Assembly: GCF_040932035.1 (NCBI RefSeq)
Contig: NZ_JBFRBB010000001.1
Coordinates: 310,001-374,000 of the forward strand
Origin: Hoeflea_A sp040932035
GTDB taxonomy: Bacteria; Pseudomonadota; Alphaproteobacteria; Rhizobiales; Rhizobiaceae
Direction: 5' to 3'
DNA length: 64,000 bases
Shown here: in pieces, positions 17,933-27,722 of the stretch
Numbering within the stretch: position 1 is the stretch's first letter
Layout of the letters: each line of letters begins with the position of its first letter
Program-made: the position numbers and the translations under genes
Notes under the pieces: generated by a model
What the model saw: only the letters and a program-made list of their open reading frames with translations
Told to the model about the DNA's origin: nothing
Databases searched by the model: none

Positions 17933-19453
17933 TCAGTTCGCCTTGCGGTCCCCGGCCTGGGCTGACAACAGCTTTTGAACCTCGGCGACCAGATCGGATT
18001 CTTTGACGGAGATCTGCGCAGGCCGCGCGGCGCGCCAGGCGGCGTTGTCCCCGATCTCGCCCGAAAGCCGCTTGCCCTCAATGAGGTCCTTGATCTGCAC
18101 CGTGCCGTCATCCCGTTCCTGCGAACCCTGAATGATGGCGATGGGGCTGTTGCGCCGGTCGGCATATTGCAGCTGCTTGCCGAAATTCTTCGGATTGCCC
18201 TGGAACATTTCGGCGCGAATGCCGGCTTTGCGCAAATCTGAAACGAAGCGCTGATAGTGTCCCATGCTCTTCGTATCGCGATCCATCACGCAGACGATCA
18301 CCGGTGCGATAACCTCGTCCTGCCCGAGCTTGCCAAGGTTCTTCAGCGCCGTCATCAGCCGCGAAACGCCGATCGAAAATCCGGTCGCCGGAACCGGCTG
18401 TCCCATGAAACGGGAAACAAGGCCGTCATATCGCCCGCCGCCGCCGACCGAACCGAACTGCACGGTCTGGCCCTTCTCGTTGGTGACGTCGAAGAGCAGC
18501 TCGGCCTCGTAGACAGGGCCGGTGTAGTATTCGAGGCCGCGCACGACCGACGGGTCAATCTTGACACGGCCGTCATCATAGCCGGCGGCGGCAACAAGGC
18601 TGCCGATCTGCGAAAGCTCGTTAATGCCTTCTGCACCCTTGCGGCTGTCCTCGCCGACCACCTTTTCAAGATTTGCGCTCGTCTCTGCGCCGTTCACGCC
18701 CGCTGCCTCTACAAAGGCGATCACCCGGTCGATTGCCGCGGCATCAAGACCGGCGCCTTTGGTGAAATCGCCGCTTTCATCCTTGCGGCCTTCGCCGAGC
18801 AGCAGTCGGACGCCTTCGGTGCCGAACTTGTCGAGCTTGTCGATGGCGCGCAGAACGGTAAGAAGCGTTTCGGCATGGTCCTCACCGCCGATGCCGATTG
18901 CCTCCATCACCCCGTCGAGGACCTTGCGGTTGTTTACGCGGATAACATAGTCGCCGCGCGTAATGCCGAGCGCTTCCATTGTGTCGGCCATCATCATGCA
19001 CATCTCGGCATCGGCCTGAACGCCGGGCGCGCCGACCGTGTCGGCATCGAACTGCATGAACTGGCGGAAGCGGCCGGGCCCCGGCTTTTCATTGCGGAAC
19101 ACCCAGCCGGCGCGATAGGTGCGGTAGGGCAGCTGGATGTTGTTGAAGTTTTCGGCAACGTGCCGCGCCAGCGGCGCGGTCAGATCGTAGCGCAGGCTCA
19201 TCCACTGGTCGTCATCGTCGGTCAGCGAAAAGACGCCTTCGTTCGGCCGGTCGCTGTCGGGCAGAAACTTGCCCAGAGCATCGGTATATTCGAACATCGG
19301 TGTCTCGACCGGGTCGAAGCCGTAGAGTTCGAAGACCTGGCGGATGTTTGACACCATCTCATCCGTGGCGCGGATATCGGCCGGGCTGCGGTCGACGAAA
19401 CCGCGCGGCAGGCGTGCCCTTAGTTTCTGCTGTTTCTTCTTCTTTTCGCCCAT
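17933..19453 (-). CDS. hisS: Histidyl-tRNA synthetase
   Basis: 506 aa, a class II aminoacyl-tRNA synthetase that charges tRNA-His. Motif 2 is seen as RTYRAGWVFRNEKPGPGRFRQ split by conservation (RYDLTAPLARHV before it, and FMQFDADTVG after), the histidine-specific block is GLEYYTGPVYE, and motif 3 is FSIGVSRLMTAL. A C-terminal anticodon-binding domain follows from about residue 390. The Lys-rich N-terminus (GEKKKKQQKLRARLPRG) is the typical alphaproteobacterial extension. It is the first gene of hisS-hisZ-hisG, with tag upstream on the same strand after a 147-base gap. Confidence 0.96.
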   Translation of the reverse strand: MGEKKKKQQKLRARLPRGFVDRSPADIRATDEMVSNIRQVFELYGFDPVETPMFEYTDALGKFLPDSDRPNEGVFSLTDDDDQWMSLRYDLTAPLARHVAENFNNIQLPYRTYRAGWVFRNEKPGPGRFRQFMQFDADTVGAPGVQADAEMCMMMADTMEALGITRGDYVIRVNNRKVLDGVMEAIGIGGEDHAETLLTVLRAIDKLDKFGTEGVRLLLGEGRKDESGDFTKGAGLDAAAIDRVIAFVEAAGVNGAETSANLEKVVGEDSRKGAEGINELSQIGSLVAAAGYDDGRVKIDPSVVRGLEYYTGPVYEAELLFDVTNEKGQTVQFGSVGGGGRYDGLVSRFMGQPVPATGFSIGVSRLMTALKNLGKLGQDEVIAPVIVCVMDRDTKSMGHYQRFVSDLRKAGIRAEMFQGNPKNFGKQLQYADRRNSPIAIIQGSQERDDGTVQIKDLIEGKRLSGEIGDNAAWRAARPAQISVKESDLVAEVQKLLSAQAGDRKAN

Positions 19454-19600
19454 GATGCGAGGTCCGGCCGTGACGCTGTTTGTTGTGGATGGTGAAGCGT
19501 TTGTTTAAAACGCCGACTTCCTAACCCATAGACCGCACAGCGGCAAGGTTCATTGTGGCCGATGGTTACGACGTGAAGTGAATGAACCGGCCAACCGGTT

Positions 19601-20233
<633 letters not shown>

Positions 20234-20277
20234 GGACATCTCCATCAATCGAGTGGTTAACGCGCCTCCCGGCTGCG

Positions 20278-20294
20278 TTAAGCACAAATTAACC
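20278..20294. promoter_or_regulatory. CtrA-type site TTAA-N7-TTAAC
   Basis: TTAA (20278-20281), seven bases, TTAA (20289-20292), followed by CC and preceded by G; it reads as TTAA-N7-TTAAC in both directions. This is the full consensus of the alphaproteobacterial cell-cycle regulator CtrA. It lies in the 252-base gap between tag (minus) and the first L,D-transpeptidase (plus), 45 bases from the tag start and about 190 bases from the transpeptidase start. Confidence 0.5.
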
Positions 20295-20419
20295 GGCTTT
20301 ATCAACTCGCCGATAACCTTGCTCAGAGCTTTACCGGTCGAATCGTATTTTATCCGTTTCGATTCACCTTTGAGTCTTTTTCAGCAGCCAGTGTCAACGA
20401 AAGTTACAGCCCGCTTGCC

Positions 20420-20445
20420 CACGCGTGTTCACAGCATCACGCGTG
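20420..20445. promoter_or_regulatory. Two copies of the palindrome CACGCGTG
   Basis: CACGCGTG occurs at 20420-20427 and 20438-20445, 18 bases apart centre to centre, about 40-65 bases upstream of the L,D-transpeptidase start. Each copy is self-complementary and together they could also form an 8-bp stem with a 10-base loop. It may be a regulator site or an untranslated-leader hairpin; no family is recognised. Confidence 0.3.
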
Positions 20446-20485
20446 CGGTGGAACTTTGTCAGACGAAAGGTAGTGAGTCCGCCCG

Positions 20486-21205
20486 ATGAACATCAAATCG
20501 CTCTTCCTTGCCGTGCTTTGCACCGGTGTCCTTGCCACCGTGGCGTCCGCAAATGACCGATACGGTCAACGTCCGCCCATCGTGCTCAGCCCCGACCTGA
20601 CGGCCCCGTGGGTCACGCAGCTCCGCACGCCCGGCACAGCCCACGGTGCCGGAAATGTCGTGCGCCAGCGCCGGGCAGTCACCAGACGGCACAATTCCGT
20701 CCGGGTTGCCTCCGTGCGCAGCAAGAACCGGGCAAGGCCTCCGGCAATGAACCCGGTCTATCTGCCGAAAATTGTCGCTTACGAATCCAGGCACAAGCCC
20801 GGCACGATCATCATTGATACGCCGAACCGGTTCCTCTATCTGGTGCTCGGCAACGGTCAAGCCCGCCGTTACGGTGTGGGCGTCGGCAAACCCGGTTTCG
20901 AGTGGGCGGGAACCCACAGGATCACGCGAAAGGCGCTGTGGCCCGACTGGCGCCCGCCCGCGCAGATGATTGAACGGGAAAAGAAGAAGGGTCATTACCT
21001 TCCGACCTATATGGCCGGAGGACCCGATAATCCGCTCGGCGCGCGGGCGCTTTATCTCGGTTCCACACTTTATCGCATTCATGGCACGAACCAGCCCTGG
21101 ACCATTGGCGGCGCCGTTTCATCGGGCTGCATCCGAATGCGCAATGAAGATGTTGTGGATCTTTATGAACGTGTCGGCAATGGAACCAAGGTCATTGTCA
21201 TATAG
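20486..21205 (+). CDS. L,D-transpeptidase (YkuD domain), tandem copy 1
   Basis: 239 aa. A Sec signal peptide (LFLAVLCTGVLATVASA) is followed by a basic linker and a C-terminal YkuD domain from about residue 105 (GTIIIDTPNRFLYLV). The catalytic motif HGTNQPWTIG...SSGCIRM has the conserved His and nucleophile Cys215. Such enzymes make 3-3 peptidoglycan cross-links or attach outer-membrane proteins in the periplasm, and are numerous in polar-growing Hyphomicrobiales. The second copy lies directly downstream. The promoter region holds a CtrA-type site. Confidence 0.94.
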   Translation: MNIKSLFLAVLCTGVLATVASANDRYGQRPPIVLSPDLTAPWVTQLRTPGTAHGAGNVVRQRRAVTRRHNSVRVASVRSKNRARPPAMNPVYLPKIVAYESRHKPGTIIIDTPNRFLYLVLGNGQARRYGVGVGKPGFEWAGTHRITRKALWPDWRPPAQMIEREKKKGHYLPTYMAGGPDNPLGARALYLGSTLYRIHGTNQPWTIGGAVSSGCIRMRNEDVVDLYERVGNGTKVIVI

Positions 21206-21225
21206 TTGATATGTCGGCTGAGTAA

Positions 21226-21257
21226 TTCGGGGTCGGAACAAAGTTTCCGGCCCCGAA
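21226..21257 (+). terminator. Strong hairpin after L,D-transpeptidase 1
   Basis: 13-base arms TTCGGGGTCGGAA and TTCCGGCCCCGAA pair with a single T-G wobble around a 6-base loop, starting 20 bases after the stop codon. There is no run of T after it, so it is a transcription barrier or mRNA-stabilising hairpin rather than a classical intrinsic terminator. Confidence 0.5.
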
Positions 21258-21375
21258 GTTGCGTCTGTTGTGTGACATTGGCTACATATTTCGATCACTT
21301 TCGCTTTATTTTCGTCTTCAATTCTTGAAAGCCCGCGTCCGGGTGATACGCTAATTGCAAAGAACTGAGGGGAGA

Positions 21376-22071
21376 ATGACAGTGAGGAGTTTCGTTTCAC
21401 CTTTGCTCGTTGTCACGCTGGTTGTCGTATCGATAGCCGCAACGGGTGCCGCCAATGCCTTCATGCGCGACAGCACGCTTGCCCGGCAAGACGTTGGCAC
21501 CGATGTCGTCAATGTGGCGGCCAAGCGTCCCAAACCGCAATACCATCGGAAAAAAGTCAGAATAGATACGAAAGAGCGGCCGGGAACCATTATCATCGAT
21601 ACCAGCCGCAAGTTCCTCTACTACATCGAAGGCAATGGCCGCGCCACCCGCTACGGCGTGGGTGTGGGACGTGAGGGTTTTGGATGGGCCGGCACCGTCA
21701 AGGTGGGCCGCAAAGCGAAATGGCCGGATTGGCGCCCGCCGAAACAGATGATCGCACGCGAACGGAAAAAAGGCCGCATCATTCCGTCCTACGTGAAGGG
21801 TGGCATTAACAACCCGCTCGGCGCACGCGCGCTTTATCTTCACCGTGGCGGCCGCGACACGATTTACCGTATCCACGGCACAAACCAGCCATGGACGATC
21901 GGGCAGAACATGTCGTCGGGCTGTATCCGTATGATGAACAACGACGTGAAGCACCTCTACAGACGGGCCAATGTGGGAACCAAGGTGATTGTGATCGGAC
22001 CGAACGGCCGCTCGTCGCGCTATTATCGCGAAAGAGGCGTCGATATTCTGGCGACGATATTTCGGAACTAG
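21376..22071 (+). CDS. L,D-transpeptidase (YkuD domain), tandem copy 2
   Basis: 231 aa with an N-terminal signal peptide (LLVVTLVVVSIAATGAANA) and a YkuD domain whose core closely parallels the upstream copy: GTIIIDTSRKFLYYIEGNG, WPDWRPP, NPLGARALYL and HGTNQPWTIG, ending with SSGCIRM (nucleophile Cys183). It has an extra C-terminal tail of about 24 residues after KVIVI. ATG 21376 follows GAGGGGAGA. It clearly arose by tandem duplication with the neighbouring gene; separate leaders and the hairpin between them suggest independent expression. Confidence 0.94.
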   Translation: MTVRSFVSPLLVVTLVVVSIAATGAANAFMRDSTLARQDVGTDVVNVAAKRPKPQYHRKKVRIDTKERPGTIIIDTSRKFLYYIEGNGRATRYGVGVGREGFGWAGTVKVGRKAKWPDWRPPKQMIARERKKGRIIPSYVKGGINNPLGARALYLHRGGRDTIYRIHGTNQPWTIGQNMSSGCIRMMNNDVKHLYRRANVGTKVIVIGPNGRSSRYYRERGVDILATIFRN

Positions 22072-22095
22072 CCATCGAACGCGAAAGTGAATGCA

Positions 22096-22135
22096 AAAAA
22101 CCGCGGGCAATCGTAATTGCCCGCGGTTTTGTTTT
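22096..22135 (+). terminator. Intrinsic terminator after L,D-transpeptidase 2
   Basis: A perfect stem of 11 GC-rich pairs, CCGCGGGCAAT and ATTGCCCGCGG, around a CGTA loop, preceded by an A run and followed by TTTTGTTTT. It begins 25 bases after the stop codon. The flanking A and T runs also allow it to serve the convergent DoxX gene. Confidence 0.9.
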
Positions 22136-22159
22136 GCGTTTTGCCAAAGGCGAGGGTGC

Positions 22160-22546
22160 TTAGCCGGCGCGGCGCGCATCCAGTGAAATGCTTCCCGGCC
22201 CGTTGGCTGCAAGGACAAGGAACCCGCCTGCCATGGCGAGGTTTTTCAAAAACATGATCATCTGTATCTGGTCGCCGAAGTCGAAATGTGCGACCAGCGC
22301 CGATGCGACACAGAACAACGCCAGTACATAGGCTGCGGGCGCTGTCATGAACCCAATCAGGATCCCGATACCGCAAAGCACTTCCAGCGCGACGACGAGC
22401 CACACCAGCAAACCGGCCATCGGCAGGCCCACACTGGCGAAATAGGCTGCATTGCCGCCCGGATCGGCCAGTTTTCCAAGGCCTGCCATGATAAAAATAG
22501 CGGACAACAATATCCGACCGATAAGAACGATTGCCGAATTGGACAT
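22160..22546 (-). CDS. DoxX-family membrane protein
   Basis: 128 aa with four hydrophobic helices. The start SAIVLIGRILLSAIFIMAGLGKL split by family (GRILL, then FIMAGLGKLADPGG) and the ALEVLCGIGILIGF stretch are typical of DoxX/SURF4-like proteins, which have been linked to redox or thiol stress but are biochemically obscure. GGGGAGAG before ATG 22546 fixes the start. It is divergent from the YghU-like glutathione transferase, with a shared inverted repeat in the gap, so the two may respond to the same stress signal. Confidence 0.88.
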   Translation of the reverse strand: MSNSAIVLIGRILLSAIFIMAGLGKLADPGGNAAYFASVGLPMAGLLVWLVVALEVLCGIGILIGFMTAPAAYVLALFCVASALVAHFDFGDQIQMIMFLKNLAMAGGFLVLAANGPGSISLDARRAG

Positions 22547-22603
22547 GAATCTCTCCCCTTGTTCGGTGGAAGAAATATAAAAGCTCTGAATGACAATAAT
22601 AGC

Positions 22604-22628
22604 TGAACAATGTCTAACAGATTGTTCA
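22604..22628. promoter_or_regulatory. Operator-like inverted repeat between DoxX and GST genes
   Basis: Perfect 8-bp arms TGAACAAT (22604-22611) and ATTGTTCA (22621-22628) with a 9-base spacer lie 58 bases upstream of doxX and about 140 bases upstream of the glutathione transferase start. The symmetry fits a dimeric regulator site, for example of LysR or HxlR type. No regulator gene is adjacent. Confidence 0.45.
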
Positions 22629-22766
22629 ATAAACGGAGACAATGTGGCGGTAAAACCGGCATCGTCTTCGATCGCATTGCTTGCTATTACATTTGCTTAT
22701 CAGCGCCCTATTTTGGGGGAACCCGCCGCCTTTGGGCGTGGGATCAAAGGAAGGGATACCCGCAAC

Positions 22767-23471
22767 ATGACAAAATTTGAATCGTTTCCGATAGCAAACC
22801 GATGGAAACCGGCCGACCCCGAAAAGTTACAGCTTTATTCGTTCCCGACACCCAACGGCGTCAAGATTTCCATAGCTCTCGAAGAACTCGGTCTGCCCTA
22901 TGAGGCGCACCTGGCGGACATCATCGAAGACGACCAGAAAACCTCGGAATTTCTGTCCCTCAATCCAAATGGCAAGATCCCGACGATAATCGACCCCGAT
23001 GGTCCGGGAGGTGAGCCGATCGGCATATTCGAATCCGGCGCCATTCTGCTTTATCTCGCCGAAAAGACCGACAAGCTTATCCCGGCCGATCCGGTCGGCC
23101 GTCTTGAATGCATCCAGTGGCTGTTTTTCCAGATGGCGGGTATCGGTCCGATGTTTGGCCAATACGGCCACTTCTACAAGTTCATGGCGGACAAACTGAA
23201 AGATCCCTATCCGATCGAGCGTTACGAGAACGAGACCCGGCGATTGCTCGGAGTGCTGGACGACCGGCTGACCGGCCGGACCTGGATCATGGATGATGAG
23301 TACACAATTGCCGATATCGCCACTTTCCCGTGGGTGCGTACGGTACGCGACTTTTATGAAGCCGGCGATGCGGTCGGTCTTGACGATTTCACCTATGTCA
23401 CCGCCTGGCTGGAGCGTTGCGTCGAGCGGCCCGCAAGCCAGAAGGGGCTGACAATTCCGCCGCGCCCATGA
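22767..23471 (+). CDS. yghU: Glutathione S-transferase, YghU/nu-class-like
   Basis: 234 aa. The N-terminal thioredoxin-fold domain has YSFPTPNGVKISIALEELG (Thr/Asn near the glutathione thiol), NPNGKIPTIIDP with the cis-Pro, and FESGAILLYLAEK. The C-terminal helical domain has YPIERYENETRR and GRTWIMDDEYTIADIATFPW, close in pattern to YghU/YfcG. Such nu-class enzymes have disulfide-bond oxidoreductase and peroxide-reducing activity with glutathione. ATG 22767 follows AAGGAAGGG at a long spacing. The 3' end shares a bidirectional terminator with groEL. Confidence 0.9.
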   Translation: MTKFESFPIANRWKPADPEKLQLYSFPTPNGVKISIALEELGLPYEAHLADIIEDDQKTSEFLSLNPNGKIPTIIDPDGPGGEPIGIFESGAILLYLAEKTDKLIPADPVGRLECIQWLFFQMAGIGPMFGQYGHFYKFMADKLKDPYPIERYENETRRLLGVLDDRLTGRTWIMDDEYTIADIATFPWVRTVRDFYEAGDAVGLDDFTYVTAWLERCVERPASQKGLTIPPRP

Positions 23472-23496
23472 AGCGCATTGTGCCTTTGACTGAATC

Positions 23497-23523
23497 AAAA
23501 AGGCGGCCCTGAGGCCGCCTTTC
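23497..23523. terminator. Bidirectional terminator between GST and groEL
   Basis: The GC-rich stem AAAGGCGGCC and GGCCGCCTTT with a CTGA loop lies between the convergent genes. On the minus strand it ends in TTTTTGATT, a good intrinsic terminator for groEL; on the plus strand the T run is short (TTTCC). Confidence 0.85.
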
Positions 23524-23546
23524 CTAAATGTGCTGGTTGGCAGACC

Positions 23547-25190
<1,644 letters not shown>

Positions 25191-25253
25191 GTTTCCTCAT
25201 TTCTGGGCGAAAGCCCGTATTCCATGTGGGGTTATTGCGGTTACGGGATCGGA

Positions 25254-25550
25254 TTAGCCGATGACGCCCATAATGTCGGATTCCTTCATGATCAGAAGGT
25301 CTTCGCCATTAAGCTTGACTTCGGTGCCGGACCATTTGCCGAAAAGGATGCGGTCGCCCGCCTTGACGTCCATGGCAACAACGTTGCCGCTGTCGTCGCG
25401 TGCGCCGGAACCAACGGCGACGACTTCGCCTTCCGACGGCTTTTCTTTGGCAGTGTCAGGAATGATGATGCCACCGGCCGTCTTTTCTTCGGATTCGACG
25501 CGGCGCACAACAACACGGTCATGCAATGGACGGAAATTCACATTTGTCAT
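25254..25550 (-). CDS. groS: 10-kDa co-chaperonin GroES
   Basis: 98 aa with the classic start RPLHDRVVVRRVESEEKTAGG, split around the mobile loop (KTAGGIIIPDTAKEKPSEG), and the C-terminal block DLLIMKESDIMGVI. It caps the GroEL ring. The 5' leader of the transcript carries the CIRCE element and a small CCGGGC/GCCCGG hairpin. It is the first gene of the groESL operon. Confidence 0.98.
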   Translation of the reverse strand: MTNVNFRPLHDRVVVRRVESEEKTAGGIIIPDTAKEKPSEGEVVAVGSGARDDSGNVVAMDVKAGDRILFGKWSGTEVKLNGEDLLIMKESDIMGVIG

Positions 25551-25606
25551 TGTCTATACCCTCGATCAAATGACAGAACCGGGCGGAATGCCCGGCCAAT
25601 CTGATA

Positions 25607-25633
25607 TTAGCACTCGACATTGATGAGTGCTAA
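25607..25633. promoter_or_regulatory. CIRCE element (HrcA operator)
   Basis: TTAGCACTC (25607-25615), nine bases, GAGTGCTAA (25625-25633): an exact match to the CIRCE consensus. It lies 57 bases upstream of groES, so HrcA represses groESL. The hrcA gene itself is not in this window. Confidence 0.97.
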
Positions 25634-25643
25634 TCGAGGCACG

Positions 25644-25672
25644 AAATAAGTATGGCGGGAGAAGGAGTCAAG
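25644..25672 (-). promoter_or_regulatory. groESL promoter, RpoH-like
   Basis: On the minus strand, CTTGACT (25672-25666) and CTTATTT (25650-25644), 15 to 17 bases apart depending on the boundaries chosen, match the rhizobial heat-shock sigma factor pattern (CTTGA... with C-TAT-T) and also pass as a sigma-70 promoter through TTGACT. The CIRCE element follows immediately downstream, as expected. Confidence 0.65.
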
Positions 25673-25686
25673 ACTTTTTGGCGAAA

Positions 25687-25809
25687 ATGAATGCCGGTTT
25701 GCCATTTGTCTGCATGCGCACGCGGGCGGTATTGCAAAGCGACGATAGCCAGATAGTGATCTATTGCGAGCAATGCAAGAAGCAATGGGGCTTGTTTTCT
25801 TGGCGCTGA
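25687..25809 (+). CDS. Possible small Cys-containing protein
   Basis: A 40-codon open frame upstream of the HAD hydrolase. The predicted peptide has a CEQC pair in IVIYCEQCKKQWGLFSW and an earlier FVCMRTRAV, which looks like a half zinc ribbon and not like random translation. No clear ribosome site precedes ATG 25687. It overlaps the upstream edge of the groESL promoter region on the opposite strand. Unrecognised; it may be a real small protein or chance. Confidence 0.3.
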   Translation: MNAGLPFVCMRTRAVLQSDDSQIVIYCEQCKKQWGLFSWR

Positions 25810-25866
25810 TGGTCAATGTCTGCGCACAGCCCGTTCTGGCGGACAATCACGCAAACCTGGAAGACC

Positions 25867-26715
25867 ATGCCGAAAAGACTAGATCGCCTTGCCGACCTTA
25901 ATGCCGACTATGACGTCATCTTTTGCGATGTATGGGGCGTGTTGCACAATGGCGTGCAAGCCTGGCCGTTTGCCGGTGAAGCACTCGGCGCCTTTCGCAG
26001 GCAGGGCGGTTCGGTAGTTCTGATCACCAATTCGCCGCGGCGACGTAAGGGTGTCGGCGAGCAGCTAGATCTCATCGGCGTCGATCCCGAGGCCTATGAC
26101 CGCATTGTCACGTCAGGCGACGTAACGCGCGATCTCATAAAGGCCGGTTCGAAAGACGTTTATTTCATCGGCCCGGATCGTGACCGGCCGCTGCTCGGTG
26201 GTCTGGGTGTCAACGACGCCGGACTTGATGAGGCCGGCACCGTCGTGTGCACGGGTCTTTTCGACGACGAAAACGAACAGCCGGAAGAGTACATTTCCAT
26301 ACTCGAAGATTTCAGGAAGAAAGATCTGCCCTTCATCTGCGCCAATCCCGACCTCGTCGTCGAGCGGGGCGAGCGCCTCATTCCGTGCGCTGGCTCCATA
26401 GCTGCGCTCTACGAAAAGATGGGAGGCAGAACCCTGGTGTCCGGCAAACCTCACGCCCCGATATACGAGGCGGCAGTGGCTGCTGCGAAGGAACTTCGGC
26501 CGGACATTGCCAATGGTCGCATTCTTGCCATTGGCGACGGCATGCCAACCGATGTAAAAGGCGCACAGGATTTCGGTCTCGACCTGCTCTATGTGTCGGA
26601 CGGGATCCATGCGAGGGATTACACCGACCGGGCGGTTGTGGACGAAGGGAAGCTCGAAGCGTTTCTTGAACGAAACGGGGCGCGCCCGGTTCGCTGGATG
26701 CAGCGTTTGAGATAG
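25867..26715 (+). CDS. HAD-superfamily class IIA hydrolase (TIGR01459 type)
   Basis: 282 aa. HAD motif I is IFCDVWGVLHNG (about residues 16-27), motif II VVLITNSPRRR, the C2A-type cap lies in the middle, and the motif III/IV region includes SGKPHAPIYE and AIGDGMPTDVKGA. In motif I the position two after the first Asp is Trp (DVWG), as is normal in this subgroup. Substrates are unknown; NagD/phosphoglycolate-type phosphatases are relatives. GGAAG precedes ATG 25867, whereas a longer frame to 25816 lacks a site. It is followed by ribF after 11 bases, an order often seen in Hyphomicrobiales. Confidence 0.9.
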   Translation: MPKRLDRLADLNADYDVIFCDVWGVLHNGVQAWPFAGEALGAFRRQGGSVVLITNSPRRRKGVGEQLDLIGVDPEAYDRIVTSGDVTRDLIKAGSKDVYFIGPDRDRPLLGGLGVNDAGLDEAGTVVCTGLFDDENEQPEEYISILEDFRKKDLPFICANPDLVVERGERLIPCAGSIAALYEKMGGRTLVSGKPHAPIYEAAVAAAKELRPDIANGRILAIGDGMPTDVKGAQDFGLDLLYVSDGIHARDYTDRAVVDEGKLEAFLERNGARPVRWMQRLR

Positions 26716-26726
26716 GTTTGTGGGCG

Positions 26727-27716
26727 ATGAAGACGAAGCCGGTTAGGCGCATCAGCGCACTTGAAGATATTCCGCAGGACCTGCGCGGCTGTGTCGTTGC
26801 GATCGGAAATTTCGATGGCGTGCATCGCGGTCACCAGGCAGTGCTTGAGGCGGCCCTCGAACAGGCGCGCGCCGAGAACGTGCCGGCGGTGGCTCTGACC
26901 TTCGAACCGCATCCGCGCACGGTTTTCAGGCCGGAGCAGCCGGTATTTCGCCTCACACCCGCCCCGCTCAAAGCGAAACTGGCGGGCATTATGGGATTTT
27001 CGGCGGTGGTCGAATTGCCCTTCACGAAGGAATTTGCCCAAAAGAGCGCCGAGACATTTATCGAGGAAGTCCTTGTTGGCGGTCTCGGCATTTGCCGCGT
27101 CGTCACGGGTTTCAATTTTCATTTTGGCAAGGCCCGCCAGGGCAGTCCGGAGTTCCTGCGGGAGGCAGGTGAGCGCCTCGGTTTCGCGGTGACGGTTGTC
27201 GAGCCCTTCCAGGACGAGGGTGCGGAGCTGGTTTCTTCAAGCCGGATTCGTGCCTGCCTGCGTGAGGGAGATGTTGTTCAGGCTGCCGGGCTTCTGGGGT
27301 ATCGCTACACGGTTGAAGCGGAAGTGCTTAAGGGCAAGCAGCTTGGGCGCACGCTGGGTTTTCCGACCGCGAACATGGCATTGCCGAAGGAAGCTGACCT
27401 TTGCACCGGCATTTATGCTGTCCGATTCAGCCGCCAGGACGGATCTGTCCACGATGGCGTTGCCAGCTTCGGATACAGGCCGACGGTTGACAGCGACGGG
27501 GCGCCGCTGCTGGAAACCTTCGTGTTCGACTTCGACGAAGACCTCTATGGTGAAACCTGCGGCGTGACTTTCTTTGCGCACCTGCGCGAGGAAAAGAAAT
27601 TCAACGGGCTCGATCCGCTGGTTGAGCAGATGAAGCGCGACATGGCTGAGGCAAAGGCGGTTCTGTCGGCTGTCCGGCCGCTTGGCGAGCTGGATTTCGC
27701 GCTGGCATTCGGCTGA
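26727..27716 (+). CDS. ribF: Bifunctional riboflavin kinase / FAD synthetase
   Basis: 329 aa. The N-terminal nucleotidyl-transfer domain has AIGNFDGVHRGHQAVL (about residues 27-42), TGFNFHFGKARQG and SSSRIRACL; the C-terminal flavokinase domain has GRTLGFPTANMALP and GIYAV. It converts riboflavin to FMN and FAD in the cytoplasm. ATG 26727 is chosen; an in-frame TTG at 26718 is a weak alternative. It follows the HAD hydrolase and precedes two SDR genes, probably in one transcript. Confidence 0.96.
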   Translation: MKTKPVRRISALEDIPQDLRGCVVAIGNFDGVHRGHQAVLEAALEQARAENVPAVALTFEPHPRTVFRPEQPVFRLTPAPLKAKLAGIMGFSAVVELPFTKEFAQKSAETFIEEVLVGGLGICRVVTGFNFHFGKARQGSPEFLREAGERLGFAVTVVEPFQDEGAELVSSSRIRACLREGDVVQAAGLLGYRYTVEAEVLKGKQLGRTLGFPTANMALPKEADLCTGIYAVRFSRQDGSVHDGVASFGYRPTVDSDGAPLLETFVFDFDEDLYGETCGVTFFAHLREEKKFNGLDPLVEQMKRDMAEAKAVLSAVRPLGELDFALAFG

Positions 27717-27722
27717 TTGCCC

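Noticed and set aside
18257..19351. Open frame of 364 codons on the plus strand
   Set aside because: Antisense to hisS, which has all class II synthetase motifs.
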